Positions 1 to 6,879 are shown, counted from the first letter of the stretch. The stretch: DNA of 64,000 nt from Rhodocyclales bacterium (GCA_003105015.1 PQAF01000028.1:1-64000); one strand, 5' to 3'. The notes: a model not told the origin generated them from the sequence alone. A program made the numbers and translations.

Positions 1-94
1 AACGAGGCTGTAGAAAAACCTTCATGCTGGCATCCTGCCGTGAACCAAATGGAATATCAAGGCTCGAAGGGGTATTCGGTTTGGGGAGGAGAGG

Positions 95-1621
95 ATGGCG
101 CGCTACAAGCCTATCGATACCGGTCCGCGGTTTCTGGCGGTCGATCTGGAGCGCCAGCTCCTGCCGGGGAGTTTCGAGCATGCCCTGCACCATTTGATCG
201 ACCATGAGATCGATCTCTCCGGCTTCGATGCCCGCTACCGCAACGACCGGACGGGCGCGGCGGCCTACCCGCCGGGGATGCTGCTCAAGGTCGTCTTGTT
301 CGCCTACAGCCAGGGCATCGTCAGCAGCCGGGCCATCGAACGTGCCTGCCGCGAACACGTCACTTTCATCGCCCTGTCGGGCGACAGCGCGCCTCACTTC
401 ACGACGATTGCCGCCTTCGTCAGCAGCCTGGCCGTCGAGATTGCCCCGCTCTTTGCCCAAGTGCTCTACCTGTGCGACCGGCAGGGGTTGATCGGCCGCC
501 AGATGTTCGCCATCGACGGGGTGAAGCTGCCCAGCAATGCCGCCAAGCAGAAGAGCGGTACGCGGGCCGATTTCGCGCGCCAGGCCGGCAAGCTCGAGGC
601 GGCGGCGCGGACCATGCTCGCCCGTCACCGTGAAGAAGACTGCCGCGCAATTGAGCCGGATCCGGCTGTCAAGTCAGTGCAACGCATCGAGCGGCTCATG
701 CGCGACGCTGCGCAAATCCGCCGCTGGCTTGCCGCCAACCCGGATGACCGGCGCGGATCGAAGGGCAGCATCAGGAAGAGCAACCGCACCGACAACGAGA
801 GCGCCAAGATGGCCACCGACAAGGGCGTGGTCCAGGGCTATTGCGCGGTGGCGGCGGTCGATGCCCAACACCAGATCATCGTCGAGGCGCAAGCCTGGGG
901 CACGGGGAGCGAACAGGCCTTGCTGCTGCCGGTGATCGAGGCGATCGAGCCGCTCCTGACAGATGGCTCCCTCATCACGGCGGATGCCGGCTACCACTCG
1001 GAGGCCAACCTCAAGGTCTTGGCCGAGCGGCGTATCGCGGCGCTCATCGCCGACACTGGCATGCGCGGGCGCGACGAACGCTTCAAGGATCGCGCCCGCT
1101 ACAAGGCGCTGCCCGATCCGCTCTACGACAAAGCGCACTCGAAGAAGACCGCCCGCCACTACCGCCCGGACGATTTCAGCTACGACCCCGAGGCCGGCAC
1201 CTGCCTCTGCCCGGCTGGCAAATCCCTCTACCGGAACGGCGCGAACTGCCTCCACAACGGCTTTGTTGCGGTGAAGTTTCAGGGCGCGCTCAGAGACTGC
1301 GTCCCCTGCAGCCATCGCAACCGCTGCCTGCGCACGCCGGAGAAGACGAAGACCCGGCAGGTCTGTTTCTTCCGCGGCAAGGCGAGTGGCACGCCGCCTA
1401 GCTACACCGAGATCATGCGCCGGGCCATCGACAGCCCGCAGGGACGTGCCCTCTACGGGCGGCGCTTCGCCACGGTGGAGCCGGTCTTCGCCAACCTCCG
1501 CCACAACAAGGGCCTCGACCGCTTCACGCTGCGCGGCCGAAAGAAGGTCGATGCGCAGTGGAAACTCTTCTGTATGGTGCACAACATCGAGAAGCTGGCG
1601 CACCACGGGTTCGCGACGTAG
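95..1621 (+). CDS. IS1182-family transposase
   Basis: This 508-residue protein is a DDE transposase of the IS1182 type. It has an N-terminal DUF772-like helical domain (about residues 15-110, with the PPGMLLKVVLFAYSQG segment) and a long catalytic part whose first acidic residue is probably in FAIDGVKL (about 140) and second in ITADAGYHSE (about 300). A C-terminal cysteine cluster (CLCPAG, then CSHRNRC near 400) is typical of this family, as is the final YGRRFATVEPVFANLRHNKGL-type segment. The length is normal and the frame is open throughout, so the element looks intact. The start follows GGGGAGGAGAGG, a good ribosome binding site. Confidence 0.9.
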   Translation: MARYKPIDTGPRFLAVDLERQLLPGSFEHALHHLIDHEIDLSGFDARYRNDRTGAAAYPPGMLLKVVLFAYSQGIVSSRAIERACREHVTFIALSGDSAPHFTTIAAFVSSLAVEIAPLFAQVLYLCDRQGLIGRQMFAIDGVKLPSNAAKQKSGTRADFARQAGKLEAAARTMLARHREEDCRAIEPDPAVKSVQRIERLMRDAAQIRRWLAANPDDRRGSKGSIRKSNRTDNESAKMATDKGVVQGYCAVAAVDAQHQIIVEAQAWGTGSEQALLLPVIEAIEPLLTDGSLITADAGYHSEANLKVLAERRIAALIADTGMRGRDERFKDRARYKALPDPLYDKAHSKKTARHYRPDDFSYDPEAGTCLCPAGKSLYRNGANCLHNGFVAVKFQGALRDCVPCSHRNRCLRTPEKTKTRQVCFFRGKASGTPPSYTEIMRRAIDSPQGRALYGRRFATVEPVFANLRHNKGLDRFTLRGRKKVDAQWKLFCMVHNIEKLAHHGFAT

Positions 1622-1650
1622 CGGCACGGGAAGTAAAGGCCGCTCGCGCA

Positions 1651-1674
1651 AAAGTCAGTCTGCGCAGGACGGCG
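1651..1674 (+). repeat. 24-bp dispersed motif, copy 1 (inside the IS)
   Basis: Both halves are exact: AAAGTCAGTC, 8-bp spacer TGCGCAGG, ACGGCG. It lies 29 bp after the transposase stop and before the terminator. It differs from the copy at 53894 by a single spacer base. Confidence 0.85.
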
Positions 1675-1697
1675 CGATAAACTTGCTTGAAATGGAA

Positions 1698-1730
1698 AAC
1701 GGCGTGGAAATCTTCCGCGCCGTTTTTTTT
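1698..1730 (+). terminator. Rho-independent terminator of the transposase gene
   Basis: AACGGCG and CGCCGTT, extended by GGAA/TTCC with one wobble pair, form a 12-bp stem with a 3-nt loop, followed by eight T residues at 1723-1730. It lies 77 bp after the transposase stop and inside the IS. Confidence 0.85.
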
Positions 1731-1772
1731 ACGTCTTGCTGAGAGTGAAAAAAGGGGTTTTTCTACAGCTTC

Positions 1773-1867
1773 AACGTGCTAGGTGAGGGGCCGCCGGAGC
1801 GGCGTAGCCGCGGAGGGAACCGGCAAGCCCTGCTTGCCGGCGGTCCCTCTCGACCGGTGGGTTGGGC
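1773..1867 (-). other. attC-like integron cassette site, interrupted by the IS
   Basis: Read on the minus strand, the site begins with GCCCAAC (1861-1867), 4 bp after the stop of the 1872-2222 gene, and ends with GTT exactly at the IS border. The remaining RRRY of the GTTRRRY core would lie beyond the IS, outside the window. The interior can fold: GAGGGA with TCCCTC, and CGGCAAGC with GCTTGCCG around a CCT loop. The inner hairpins are stronger than in classic attC sites, so this assignment is less certain than that of the intact site at 2230-2299. Confidence 0.5.
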
Positions 1868-1871
1868 GACA

Positions 1872-2222
1872 TCACCTTCGGTTGGCGGTTTGTTTCCATA
1901 ACATTAACAATAAGAGCCATGCAGTTGAGGCTAAGAAGGCCCTAGCAAAAACGTCTGACCAAAATGCAGTCGGTTCCACAGATTGCACAATAAGTCGTCC
2001 GGTGCCTGTCTTCGAAAGAGAGTACGTTTGTCCTTCAAACACCGATATGAAAGGCCCGAGCGTTAATGTGCATGCAACGAGGAAGACAATAGCTAGGCAT
2101 GCCCATGTGGCAATTCGTTCGAGCTGGCTCACAGAACGCGCTTGTTTGTGAACAGCGATAGGAGGGGCCGAATCGGATGATTCCTTTGTTTCACCTTCAT
2201 TCGGAAATTTGGAAGGCGCCAT
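1872..2222 (-). CDS. Small membrane protein, integron cassette gene, function unknown
   Basis: The 116-residue product has two predicted membrane segments (about residues 38-58, ATWACLAIVFLVACTLTLGP, and about 93-110, AFLASTAWLLLLMLW) separated by a polar loop. I do not recognise its family. Base composition is clearly more AT-rich than the chromosome around it. The ATG lies 7 bp after the end of the upstream attC-like core (2230-2236) and the stop lies 4 bp before the next attC-like core. That compact packing is characteristic of integron gene cassettes. No Shine-Dalgarno sequence is evident, so it may depend on translation from upstream. Host codon use is not matched, which fits lateral transfer. 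Confidence 0.6.
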   Translation of the reverse strand: MAPSKFPNEGETKESSDSAPPIAVHKQARSVSQLERIATWACLAIVFLVACTLTLGPFISVFEGQTYSLSKTGTGRLIVQSVEPTAFWSDVFARAFLASTAWLLLLMLWKQTANRR

Positions 2223-2229
2223 CTATGTT

Positions 2230-2299
2230 GCCCAACGTTTGAAATCACCGGCGTTGCGCGGCTTCATCGCGCAGCGTCCGGTGGATTGATGGGTTGGGC
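2230..2299 (-). other. attC integron recombination site, intact
   Basis: Read on the minus strand, it starts with GCCCAAC (RYYYAAC type, 2293-2299) and ends with GTTGGGC (GTTRRRY type, 2230-2236). The 70-bp interior is imperfectly palindromic: ATC-ACCGG pairs with CCGGT-GGAT with an extrahelical base, and TTGCGCG pairs with CGCGCAG around a short loop. The length, the core heptamers, the extrahelical bases and the position between the stop of one small gene and the start of the next all fit attC. The folding was judged by eye. Confidence 0.72.
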
Positions 2300-2305
2300 C
2301 ACAGT

Positions 2306-2866
2306 TCACTTTGTCCCCAATTCAAATCGATACCATGCATCGACTGTGAGCTTCGTGGGATTACTAAAAAGCTCTTTAGTCACTGCCACAGTTGTGAAAT
2401 GAACGATCAATGATTCATCTTCGGCTTTCGTGTAGAGCAGGCGTACTTGCCTACAGTCGAAGGGAGGCGACGCCAAATTGTCGCAGTTCCCGATTTGTCT
2501 GAGGTTTATCGACCAGCCGTCTTTACAGGTCAAGTTTCGATTGAAGGTCGCCCGATCCAGGGGCGCCACGTTGTCCCCTTCAATTCGGACGTTTACGACA
2601 CCGGTCTTTACATCATGCTTAAAAGTGGCCGCTAGGGGATTGCCTCGAAGCGACATTCTGTTGAAAGCGGCCCGATCAAGCGTGGCGGCTCCACCTCTGT
2701 CCGGGAGGTCAGCCTGTCCGTGATATTTATACGTACCTGATAAAGATATGCATGTTCCTTCCGTTCCAGTCATTGGTTTCGGCCAGTCGCTCGGATACGC
2801 GGTCTGAGCCCAAGCACCCGACGTGATTACGCTTAAGAGGGAGATATTAATAAATAGGCGATACAT
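2306..2866 (-). CDS. Secreted protein of unknown function, integron cassette gene
   Basis: The 186-residue product begins with a clear signal peptide (MYRLFINISLLSVITSGAWA, cleavage probably after AWA at about 20). The mature part has six cysteines (near CISLS, LTCKDG, NCDN, DCRQ), suggesting a disulphide-bonded periplasmic or lipocalin-like beta protein. I do not recognise the family. The phrase LDRAAFNR / LDRATFNR occurs twice, hinting at an internal repeat. A GTTGGGC core lies just upstream of the start (2874-2880) and an intact attC lies 6 bp after the stop, so the gene fills one cassette. AT content is well above that of the neighbouring chromosome. Confidence 0.65.
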   Translation of the reverse strand: MYRLFINISLLSVITSGAWAQTAYPSDWPKPMTGTEGTCISLSGTYKYHGQADLPDRGGAATLDRAAFNRMSLRGNPLAATFKHDVKTGVVNVRIEGDNVAPLDRATFNRNLTCKDGWSINLRQIGNCDNLASPPFDCRQVRLLYTKAEDESLIVHFTTVAVTKELFSNPTKLTVDAWYRFELGTK

Positions 2867-3161
2867 ATGTGGCCCAACTAAAAGTGGACAGCCTAAATGA
2901 CGGGAAATAATCCGTCATTGGCTTCTCTATATTGGATAAAGATGGGCTATTAAGCATAAAAATCATGGCACTAGAAAAAAATAGGGGGCCTAAATTCCGA
3001 AGACAAAACCTTCATATCCGCCAATCCTTCTGGAGCACCGCAATCTGCATACCGGAACGGCATATGTAGTATGAATTAGACGACACGTTTTCCTTTGTGG
3101 CAAGCGTCATTCCGGCCGTAACAGCCAGGCTTGTTCAAATGGATCGTGGCGCGCACGGTTG
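2867..3161. other. AT-rich intergenic region upstream of the cassette genes
   Basis: No convincing gene is visible. On the minus strand it ends with a GTTGGGC core (2874-2880), which could be the recombination point of an attI or of a lost preceding attC. A perfect 8-bp inverted repeat, AATGACGG/CCGTCATT, lies at 2896-2903 and 2912-2919 with an 8-nt AT-rich loop. This is where an attI site and a cassette promoter would be expected, but no integrase gene is present here or elsewhere in the window. Confidence 0.4.
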
Positions 3162-3185
3162 CGCCGTGCCGCAGGGACTGACTTT
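3162..3185 (-). repeat. 24-bp dispersed motif, copy 2
   Basis: Both halves are exact on the minus strand, with spacer CCTGCGGC. The A at its 5' end is the last base of the stop codon of the 3185-3535 gene, so the motif starts precisely at a gene end. Confidence 0.85.
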
Positions 3186-3535
3186 TACTTGCCGGAGCCG
3201 CAGCTGGCGTTGAGCTTGCCTTCCTGGAGCTGGATGTTCGGCGGCAGGTCGCCGCAGAGCTTGGCCAGGTCGGCGGCGGCGGCGTCGAGGGCGGCGCGCC
3301 AGCCACCGGGGCGGGTGGCGGTGTAGTTCACCATGGTGCGCCCCTGCGTGCCGGTGGAGCGGATGTGGAACCAGTTGACCTGCGGGCCGGCGCAGTCGGT
3401 GCGGCGCACGTTGGAGATGTCGGTGCGCTTGATCTGCCCGCCCGCGGCGGCGCAGAGGGCGTCGAGGTCGGCGGCTTCGTCGGCGCGGGCGGGGCCGAGG
3501 CAGAGCAGGGTGAGGAGGAGGACGAGGCGTTTCAT
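3185..3535 (-). CDS. Small secreted protein of unknown function
   Basis: The 116-residue product starts with a signal peptide (MKRLVLLLTLLCLGPARADE, cleavage after ARA at about 18). The mature part is about 98 residues with four cysteines and an IRSTGTQGRTMVNYTATRPGGW segment. No family is recognised. The ATG at 3535 is chosen because it gives a textbook signal peptide; a longer open frame runs upstream through an intergenic repeat and is unlikely to be coding. The gene has host-like composition, unlike the cassette genes beside it. It is separated from the MFS gene upstream by a REP-like repeat block. Confidence 0.65.
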   Translation of the reverse strand: MKRLVLLLTLLCLGPARADEAADLDALCAAAGGQIKRTDISNVRRTDCAGPQVNWFHIRSTGTQGRTMVNYTATRPGGWRAALDAAAADLAKLCGDLPPNIQLQEGKLNASCGSGK

Positions 3536-3549
3536 GGGAGTGATTATAG

Positions 3550-3641
3550 CCCTCTCCCCCGGCCCCTCTCCCGCTCGCGGGAGAGGGGAGAAGGGCTGCC
3601 CCCTCTCCCCGGCCCTCTCCCCCGATTCCGGGGGAGAGGGG
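3550..3641. repeat. REP/BIME-like intergenic repeat block (two units)
   Basis: Two hairpin units lie side by side. The first contains a perfect 12-bp stem, CCCCTCTCCCGC / GCGGGAGAGGGG (3563-3588), and the second is a related CCCTCTCCCCC / GGGGGAGAGGG hairpin. The same unit recurs at 6836-6861. The block follows the stop of the MFS gene and may stabilise or terminate its transcript. Confidence 0.75.
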
Positions 3642-3642
3642 G

Positions 3643-4815
3643 TTAAGTGGAGCGGCGTCGCTTCAGCCAGAGCAGGGCGCTGGCGAAGGCGCTCACGGCG
3701 ACGAAGGGGATGGCGATCTGGTTGAGCACGGTCCAGCCGGCGCTGGTGACCAGCACGCCGGAGCCGAACGAGGAGCCGGCCATGGCGAAGAACATCAGGA
3801 AGTCGTTGAGGCCCTGGGTCTTGGCCTTCTCCTCGGGGGCGTAGGCCTCGGTGAGCAGCGTGGTGCCGCCGATGTAGAGGAAGTTCCAGCCGACGCCGAG
3901 CAGCAAGAGCGCCCACCAGAAGTGCATCAGGGTGATGCCCTGCACGGCGATGGCGATGCAGGCGGCCATGAGGAGGGCGCCGGCGAAGAGGACGTTGAGC
4001 ACGCCGAAGCGGGCGATCAGGTGGCCGGTGAAGAAGCTCGGCGCGAACATGCCGATGACGTGCCACTGCAGGACGAAGGCGGTGTCGCCGAAGCCGAGGC
4101 CGCAGAAGTCCATGGCCAGCGGCGTGGCGTTCATGAGCAGGTTCATCACGCCGTAGCCGACGGCGGCCGCCAGCGCGGCGACGATGAACACCGGCTGGCG
4201 CGCGATCTCGCTTAAGGGACGCCCGCCGCCGTGCTGCTCGGACTGACTTTGCGGCGGGAAGCGCAGGCTCGAAGCGATGGCCATGGCGACGAGGGCGAAG
4301 CCGATCAGCGAGGCATACGAGGCGAGGTACTGCGGCGCGACGAGGTCGCGCGTCACCTTGCCGACCGCCGGGCCGAGGAAGCCGCCGACGATGCCGCCGG
4401 CCAGCGTCAGCGAGATGGCGCGGCTCTTCCAGTCGGCCGGCGCCACCTCGGCTGCAGCGAAGCGCAGGTACTGGCCGAAGGCCTGGTAGATGCCGGAGCA
4501 GAAGGTGGCGGCGCAGAGCAGCCAGAAGCTCTGCAGGTAGATCGCCAGCGCGCCGATGGCGCCGCCGAGCATGCCGCTGAAGGCGCCGAGCATGAAGCCG
4601 GCGCGGCGGCCATGGAGGCGCATGAAGTGCGAGGCAGGCAGGGTTGATACCGCCGAGCCGAGCACGTAGCCGACCACCGGCAGGGTGGCGAGGCGCTTGT
4701 CCGGCGCCAGCGCGTAGCCGGCCAGCGCGTTGATGGCGACGAGGGTGACGCCGTTGGTGAGCAGCAGGGCCTGGCAGGCGGCGAGGAGGGCGACGGCGCG
4801 GCGGGGAGCGGGCAT
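3643..4815 (-). CDS. MFS transporter
   Basis: The 390-residue inner membrane protein shows about twelve hydrophobic segments in two bundles of six. A charged cytoplasmic loop near residues 205-225 (SQSEQHGGGRPLSEIARQ) separates the halves, and an MRLHGRRAGF motif A-like loop follows the second helix. It is a major facilitator that probably exports a small molecule; the substrate cannot be read from the sequence. Length is normal. It is followed downstream by REP-like repeats and lies 19 bp after the stop of the DsrE gene, so the two may be co-transcribed. The central loop contains copy 3 of the 24-bp motif on the coding strand. Confidence 0.8.
   Translation of the reverse strand: MPAPRRAVALLAACQALLLTNGVTLVAINALAGYALAPDKRLATLPVVGYVLGSAVSTLPASHFMRLHGRRAGFMLGAFSGMLGGAIGALAIYLQSFWLLCAATFCSGIYQAFGQYLRFAAAEVAPADWKSRAISLTLAGGIVGGFLGPAVGKVTRDLVAPQYLASYASLIGFALVAMAIASSLRFPPQSQSEQHGGGRPLSEIARQPVFIVAALAAAVGYGVMNLLMNATPLAMDFCGLGFGDTAFVLQWHVIGMFAPSFFTGHLIARFGVLNVLFAGALLMAACIAIAVQGITLMHFWWALLLLGVGWNFLYIGGTTLLTEAYAPEEKAKTQGLNDFLMFFAMAGSSFGSGVLVTSAGWTVLNQIAIPFVAVSAFASALLWLKRRRST
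4227..4250 (-). repeat. 24-bp dispersed motif, copy 3
   Basis: Both halves are exact, with spacer CGAGCAGC. It is in sense orientation inside the MFS gene, where it encodes the hydrophilic central loop QSQSEQHGG. Confidence 0.85.
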
Positions 4816-4834
4816 GTTCGGTTCCGGGGTGCGT

Positions 4835-5185
4835 TCAGAAAACCAGCACCTTGTCCGCCCAGGCGGTCCATTGCGCCAGTTCGTCCAGGGTGCCGCGATG
4901 GATGCCTTCGCCGATCTCTTCGGCGGCGATGCCGCGCGCGTCGAGGCAGGTGCCGCAGGCGGCCACCTCGCCGCCGGCGCGGGCGACGCGGCCGAGCATG
5001 TGCAGCACGTTGTAGTAGCCCTCGGGCACCTTCTGCCCGGCCTTGGCGCCGCCGGCGGCGTCGCCCATGAGGAACAGGCGCACGGTCTGGTGCTCCATGC
5101 GCGCCAGCGCGCCGGCCAGGCGCAGGCCGTTGTAGGTCGGCTCGGCGCCGTACGGGGCGCCGTTGAGGATGAACAGGGTGTTCAT
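4835..5185 (-). CDS. DsrE/DsrF-family sulfur-relay-like protein
   Basis: The 116-residue cytoplasmic protein matches the DsrE fold: an N-terminal strand MNTLFILNGAPYG, a helix GLRLAGALARMEH, a strand VRLFLMGDAA, and a conserved cysteine segment VAACGTCLDARG (Cys near 79 and 82). Family members carry sulfur as persulfides in relay or sulfur oxidation systems. It lies 15 bp downstream of an ArsR-rhodanese gene, with a strong AAGGAGG ribosome binding site before the ATG. The pair is therefore probably an operon for sensing and handling reactive sulfur. The exact substrate is inferred, not shown. Confidence 0.82.
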   Translation of the reverse strand: MNTLFILNGAPYGAEPTYNGLRLAGALARMEHQTVRLFLMGDAAGGAKAGQKVPEGYYNVLHMLGRVARAGGEVAACGTCLDARGIAAEEIGEGIHRGTLDELAQWTAWADKVLVF

Positions 5186-5200
5186 GGCGGTCCTCCTTTT

Positions 5201-5845
5201 CTAGACTTCGACGGGGAGCCCGCCTGCGCGCCACTCGGCCACGCCGTCGGACAGCTTGGTCGCACGGAAGCCGCGCTTCTTCAGCAGGGCGACGGCCTCC
5301 GAGGACATCAGGCAGAAGGGGCCGCGGCAGTAGGCGACGACGGGCTTGTTCTTCGGCAGTTCGCGCAGGCGGGCGCGCAGCTCGGCGAGGGGGATCGAGC
5401 GGGCCTTGGGCAGGTGGCCGGCCGCGTATTCCTCGGCCGGGCGCACGTCGATGACGATCAGCTCGCCGCGCGCCGCGCGGCGCAGCAGGGTGGCGCGGTC
5501 GGTGCCGATGAGGGCCTCGTCGGGCGCCGCCAGGGATTGCAGGGCGGTCTGCAGTTCGAGCAGGCGCTCCTCGGCCAGGGCGCGCAGGTTCACCCAGACA
5601 TCCGCCACGTGCGCGTCGGCGAGCCGGTAGTAGACGTATTTCCCGTCGCGCCGCGCCTCGACCAGGCGCGCCTGGCGCAGCGCCTTCAGGTGGGCGCTGG
5701 CGAGCTTGACGCTGCAGCGGGCGGCCTCGGCCAGCGCGTCAACGGTCTTCTCGCTCTGGCACAGCAGTTCGATCAGCTCCAGCCGCTTCGGGCTGGCCAG
5801 CGCCTTGCCGATGCGGCTGACCTGTTCGTACAGGGTGTCTCTCAT
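5201..5845 (-). CDS. ArsR-family regulator fused to a rhodanese domain
   Basis: The 214-residue protein has an ArsR winged-helix domain at residues 1-95 (KALASPKRLELIELL, then the recognition helix SVKLASAHLKALRQARLV and the wing DGKYVYYRL). A rhodanese domain follows at about 115-212, containing the active-site loop YCRGPFC with the probable persulfide-bearing Cys173 and a second Cys178. Such fusions are known as sulfur-responsive repressors. A 30-bp palindrome directly upstream of its ATG is the likely self-operator. It is transcribed with the DsrE gene and probably the MFS gene. The lack of a typical ArsR metal-site CXC motif in the helix supports a sulfur rather than a metal signal. Confidence 0.87.
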   Translation of the reverse strand: MRDTLYEQVSRIGKALASPKRLELIELLCQSEKTVDALAEAARCSVKLASAHLKALRQARLVEARRDGKYVYYRLADAHVADVWVNLRALAEERLLELQTALQSLAAPDEALIGTDRATLLRRAARGELIVIDVRPAEEYAAGHLPKARSIPLAELRARLRELPKNKPVVAYCRGPFCLMSSEAVALLKKRGFRATKLSDGVAEWRAGGLPVEV

Positions 5846-5851
5846 GACGGG

Positions 5852-5881
5852 CTATCATTCTAACGATTGTTGGAATGATAG
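5852..5881. promoter_or_regulatory. Palindromic operator of the ArsR-rhodanese operon
   Basis: An imperfect 30-bp palindrome: CTATCATTC at 5852-5860 mirrors GAATGATAG at 5873-5881, with inner AAC/GTT also paired around GATT. It starts 6 bp upstream of the ATG of the regulator. ArsR-type repressors commonly bind such AT-rich dyads over their own promoter. Autoregulation is inferred. Confidence 0.75.
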
Positions 5882-5920
5882 CCGCGCCGGCGCCGGGGCG
5901 CAAGCGGAAATCGGGCGGGG

Positions 5921-6691
5921 CTACTCGACCAGGTCGCGGTAGGCGTGCCAGGTGGCGTGGCCGAGGATGGGGCCGGCGATGAGCATGCCGGCGAGGAAGG
6001 TGACGAGGCCGAGGCCGCCGAGCAGCGCGATGAGGCCGGCCCAGACGAACATGGCGGCCGGATTGGCGGCCAGCGCGCGCACGCTGGTGATGGCGGCGGT
6101 GATGGCGTCGAGGTTGCGGTCGAGCATCAGCGGGATGGTGATCAGGCTGATGGCAAAGGCGATCAGGGCGAACAGCCCGCCGATGGCGAAATAGGCGGCG
6201 AGGAAGCCGAGGTGGTCGGTGGAGATGACGTGGCGCAGGAAGCCGCTCATGCTCGGCATCTCGCCGGAGTAGAAGAGGGCGAAGGTGACCATTGAGGCGC
6301 GCGCCCAGACCAGGAACAGCACCAGCAGCACGGCGGTGAAGATGCCGAGGTTGCTGGCGTTGCCCTTCCAGGCCATCAGGGTCGGCCCCAGGCTGCAGGG
6401 CTGGTGCTTCTCGTTGCGGCGGCTGATTTCGTAGAGCCCGATGGCGAAGAAGGGGCCGAGGATGAGGAAGCCGGAAGTGACGGCGGCGATGTACTCGGGC
6501 GCGCCGCCGAGGGCCAGCACCATCAGCGCGCCGCCGCCGATGAAGCAGAAGCCGTAGAACAGGCTGGCGACGGGGCAGGAGAGCAGATCGCCCCAGCCGC
6601 GCTTCAGCCACTGCAGCGGCTGCTCGACCGGAACGTCGCGGATCTTCGGAAAGGCCGGATACACCCCGGCCGGGGTCTCCTGCTGGGCCAT
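5921..6691 (-). CDS. DUF2189 integral membrane protein
   Basis: The 256-residue protein has a short cytoplasmic N-terminus (VPVEQPLQWLKRGWGDL is typical of DUF2189) followed by about six membrane segments, including VASLFYGFCFIGGGALMVLA, FLILGPFFAIGLYEISRR and LIALLGGLGLVTFLAGMLI. DUF2189 proteins are widespread in proteobacteria and have no established role. The gene is transcribed alone, upstream of and in the same direction as the ArsR operon but separated from it by the operator. A REP-like block and an MFS gene lie on its other side. Confidence 0.8.
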   Translation of the reverse strand: MAQQETPAGVYPAFPKIRDVPVEQPLQWLKRGWGDLLSCPVASLFYGFCFIGGGALMVLALGGAPEYIAAVTSGFLILGPFFAIGLYEISRRNEKHQPCSLGPTLMAWKGNASNLGIFTAVLLVLFLVWARASMVTFALFYSGEMPSMSGFLRHVISTDHLGFLAAYFAIGGLFALIAFAISLITIPLMLDRNLDAITAAITSVRALAANPAAMFVWAGLIALLGGLGLVTFLAGMLIAGPILGHATWHAYRDLVE

Positions 6692-6785
6692 CGTCTTGTC
6701 TCCTCTCTATGCCCCCGGTCCTTGCCGGATGCTTTATATATGAAACGATTCTAGCGGGGGGATTTCAGGGAAGCAAGAAGTATTG

Positions 6786-6874
6786 CCCCTCTCCCCAACC
6801 CTCTCCCCGCAAGCGGGGCGAGGAGCGGTTTTGCTCCCCTCTCCCGCTTGCGGGAGAGGGGCCGGGGGAGAGGG
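6786..6874. repeat. REP/BIME-like intergenic repeat block (two units)
   Basis: The second unit (6836-6861) has the same perfect 12-bp stem, CCCCTCTCCCGC / GCGGGAGAGGGG, as the block at 3563-3588. The first unit is a CCCTCTCCCCGC / GCGGGGCGAG hairpin. It sits just after the stop of the MFS gene at 6880, the same position relative to the gene end as the first block. Confidence 0.75.
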
Positions 6875-6879
6875 TGTTC

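Larger units (their letters stand above)
4..1772 (+). mobile_element. IS1182-family insertion sequence, complete
   Basis: The element has imperfect terminal inverted repeats at 4-20 and 1756-1772; both read GCTGTAGAAAAACC internally and match at 16 of 17 positions. It encloses one transposase gene and a strong terminator. The trinucleotide AAC lies immediately outside both ends (1-3 and 1773-1775), consistent with a target duplication that may be longer than the window shows. The right flank is the end of an attC-like site, so the element appears to have landed in a cassette recombination site. A copy of the dispersed 24-bp motif lies inside the element at 1651-1674. Confidence 0.88.

Noticed and set aside
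671..680. AAGTCAGTGC in the transposase gene, resembling the 24-bp motif
   Set aside because: No ACGGCG-like second half at the fixed distance, so treated as chance.
2867..3161. Integron integrase or attI next to the cassette genes
   Set aside because: No tyrosine recombinase frame exists here or anywhere in the window; only a core heptamer is visible, so attI is not claimed.
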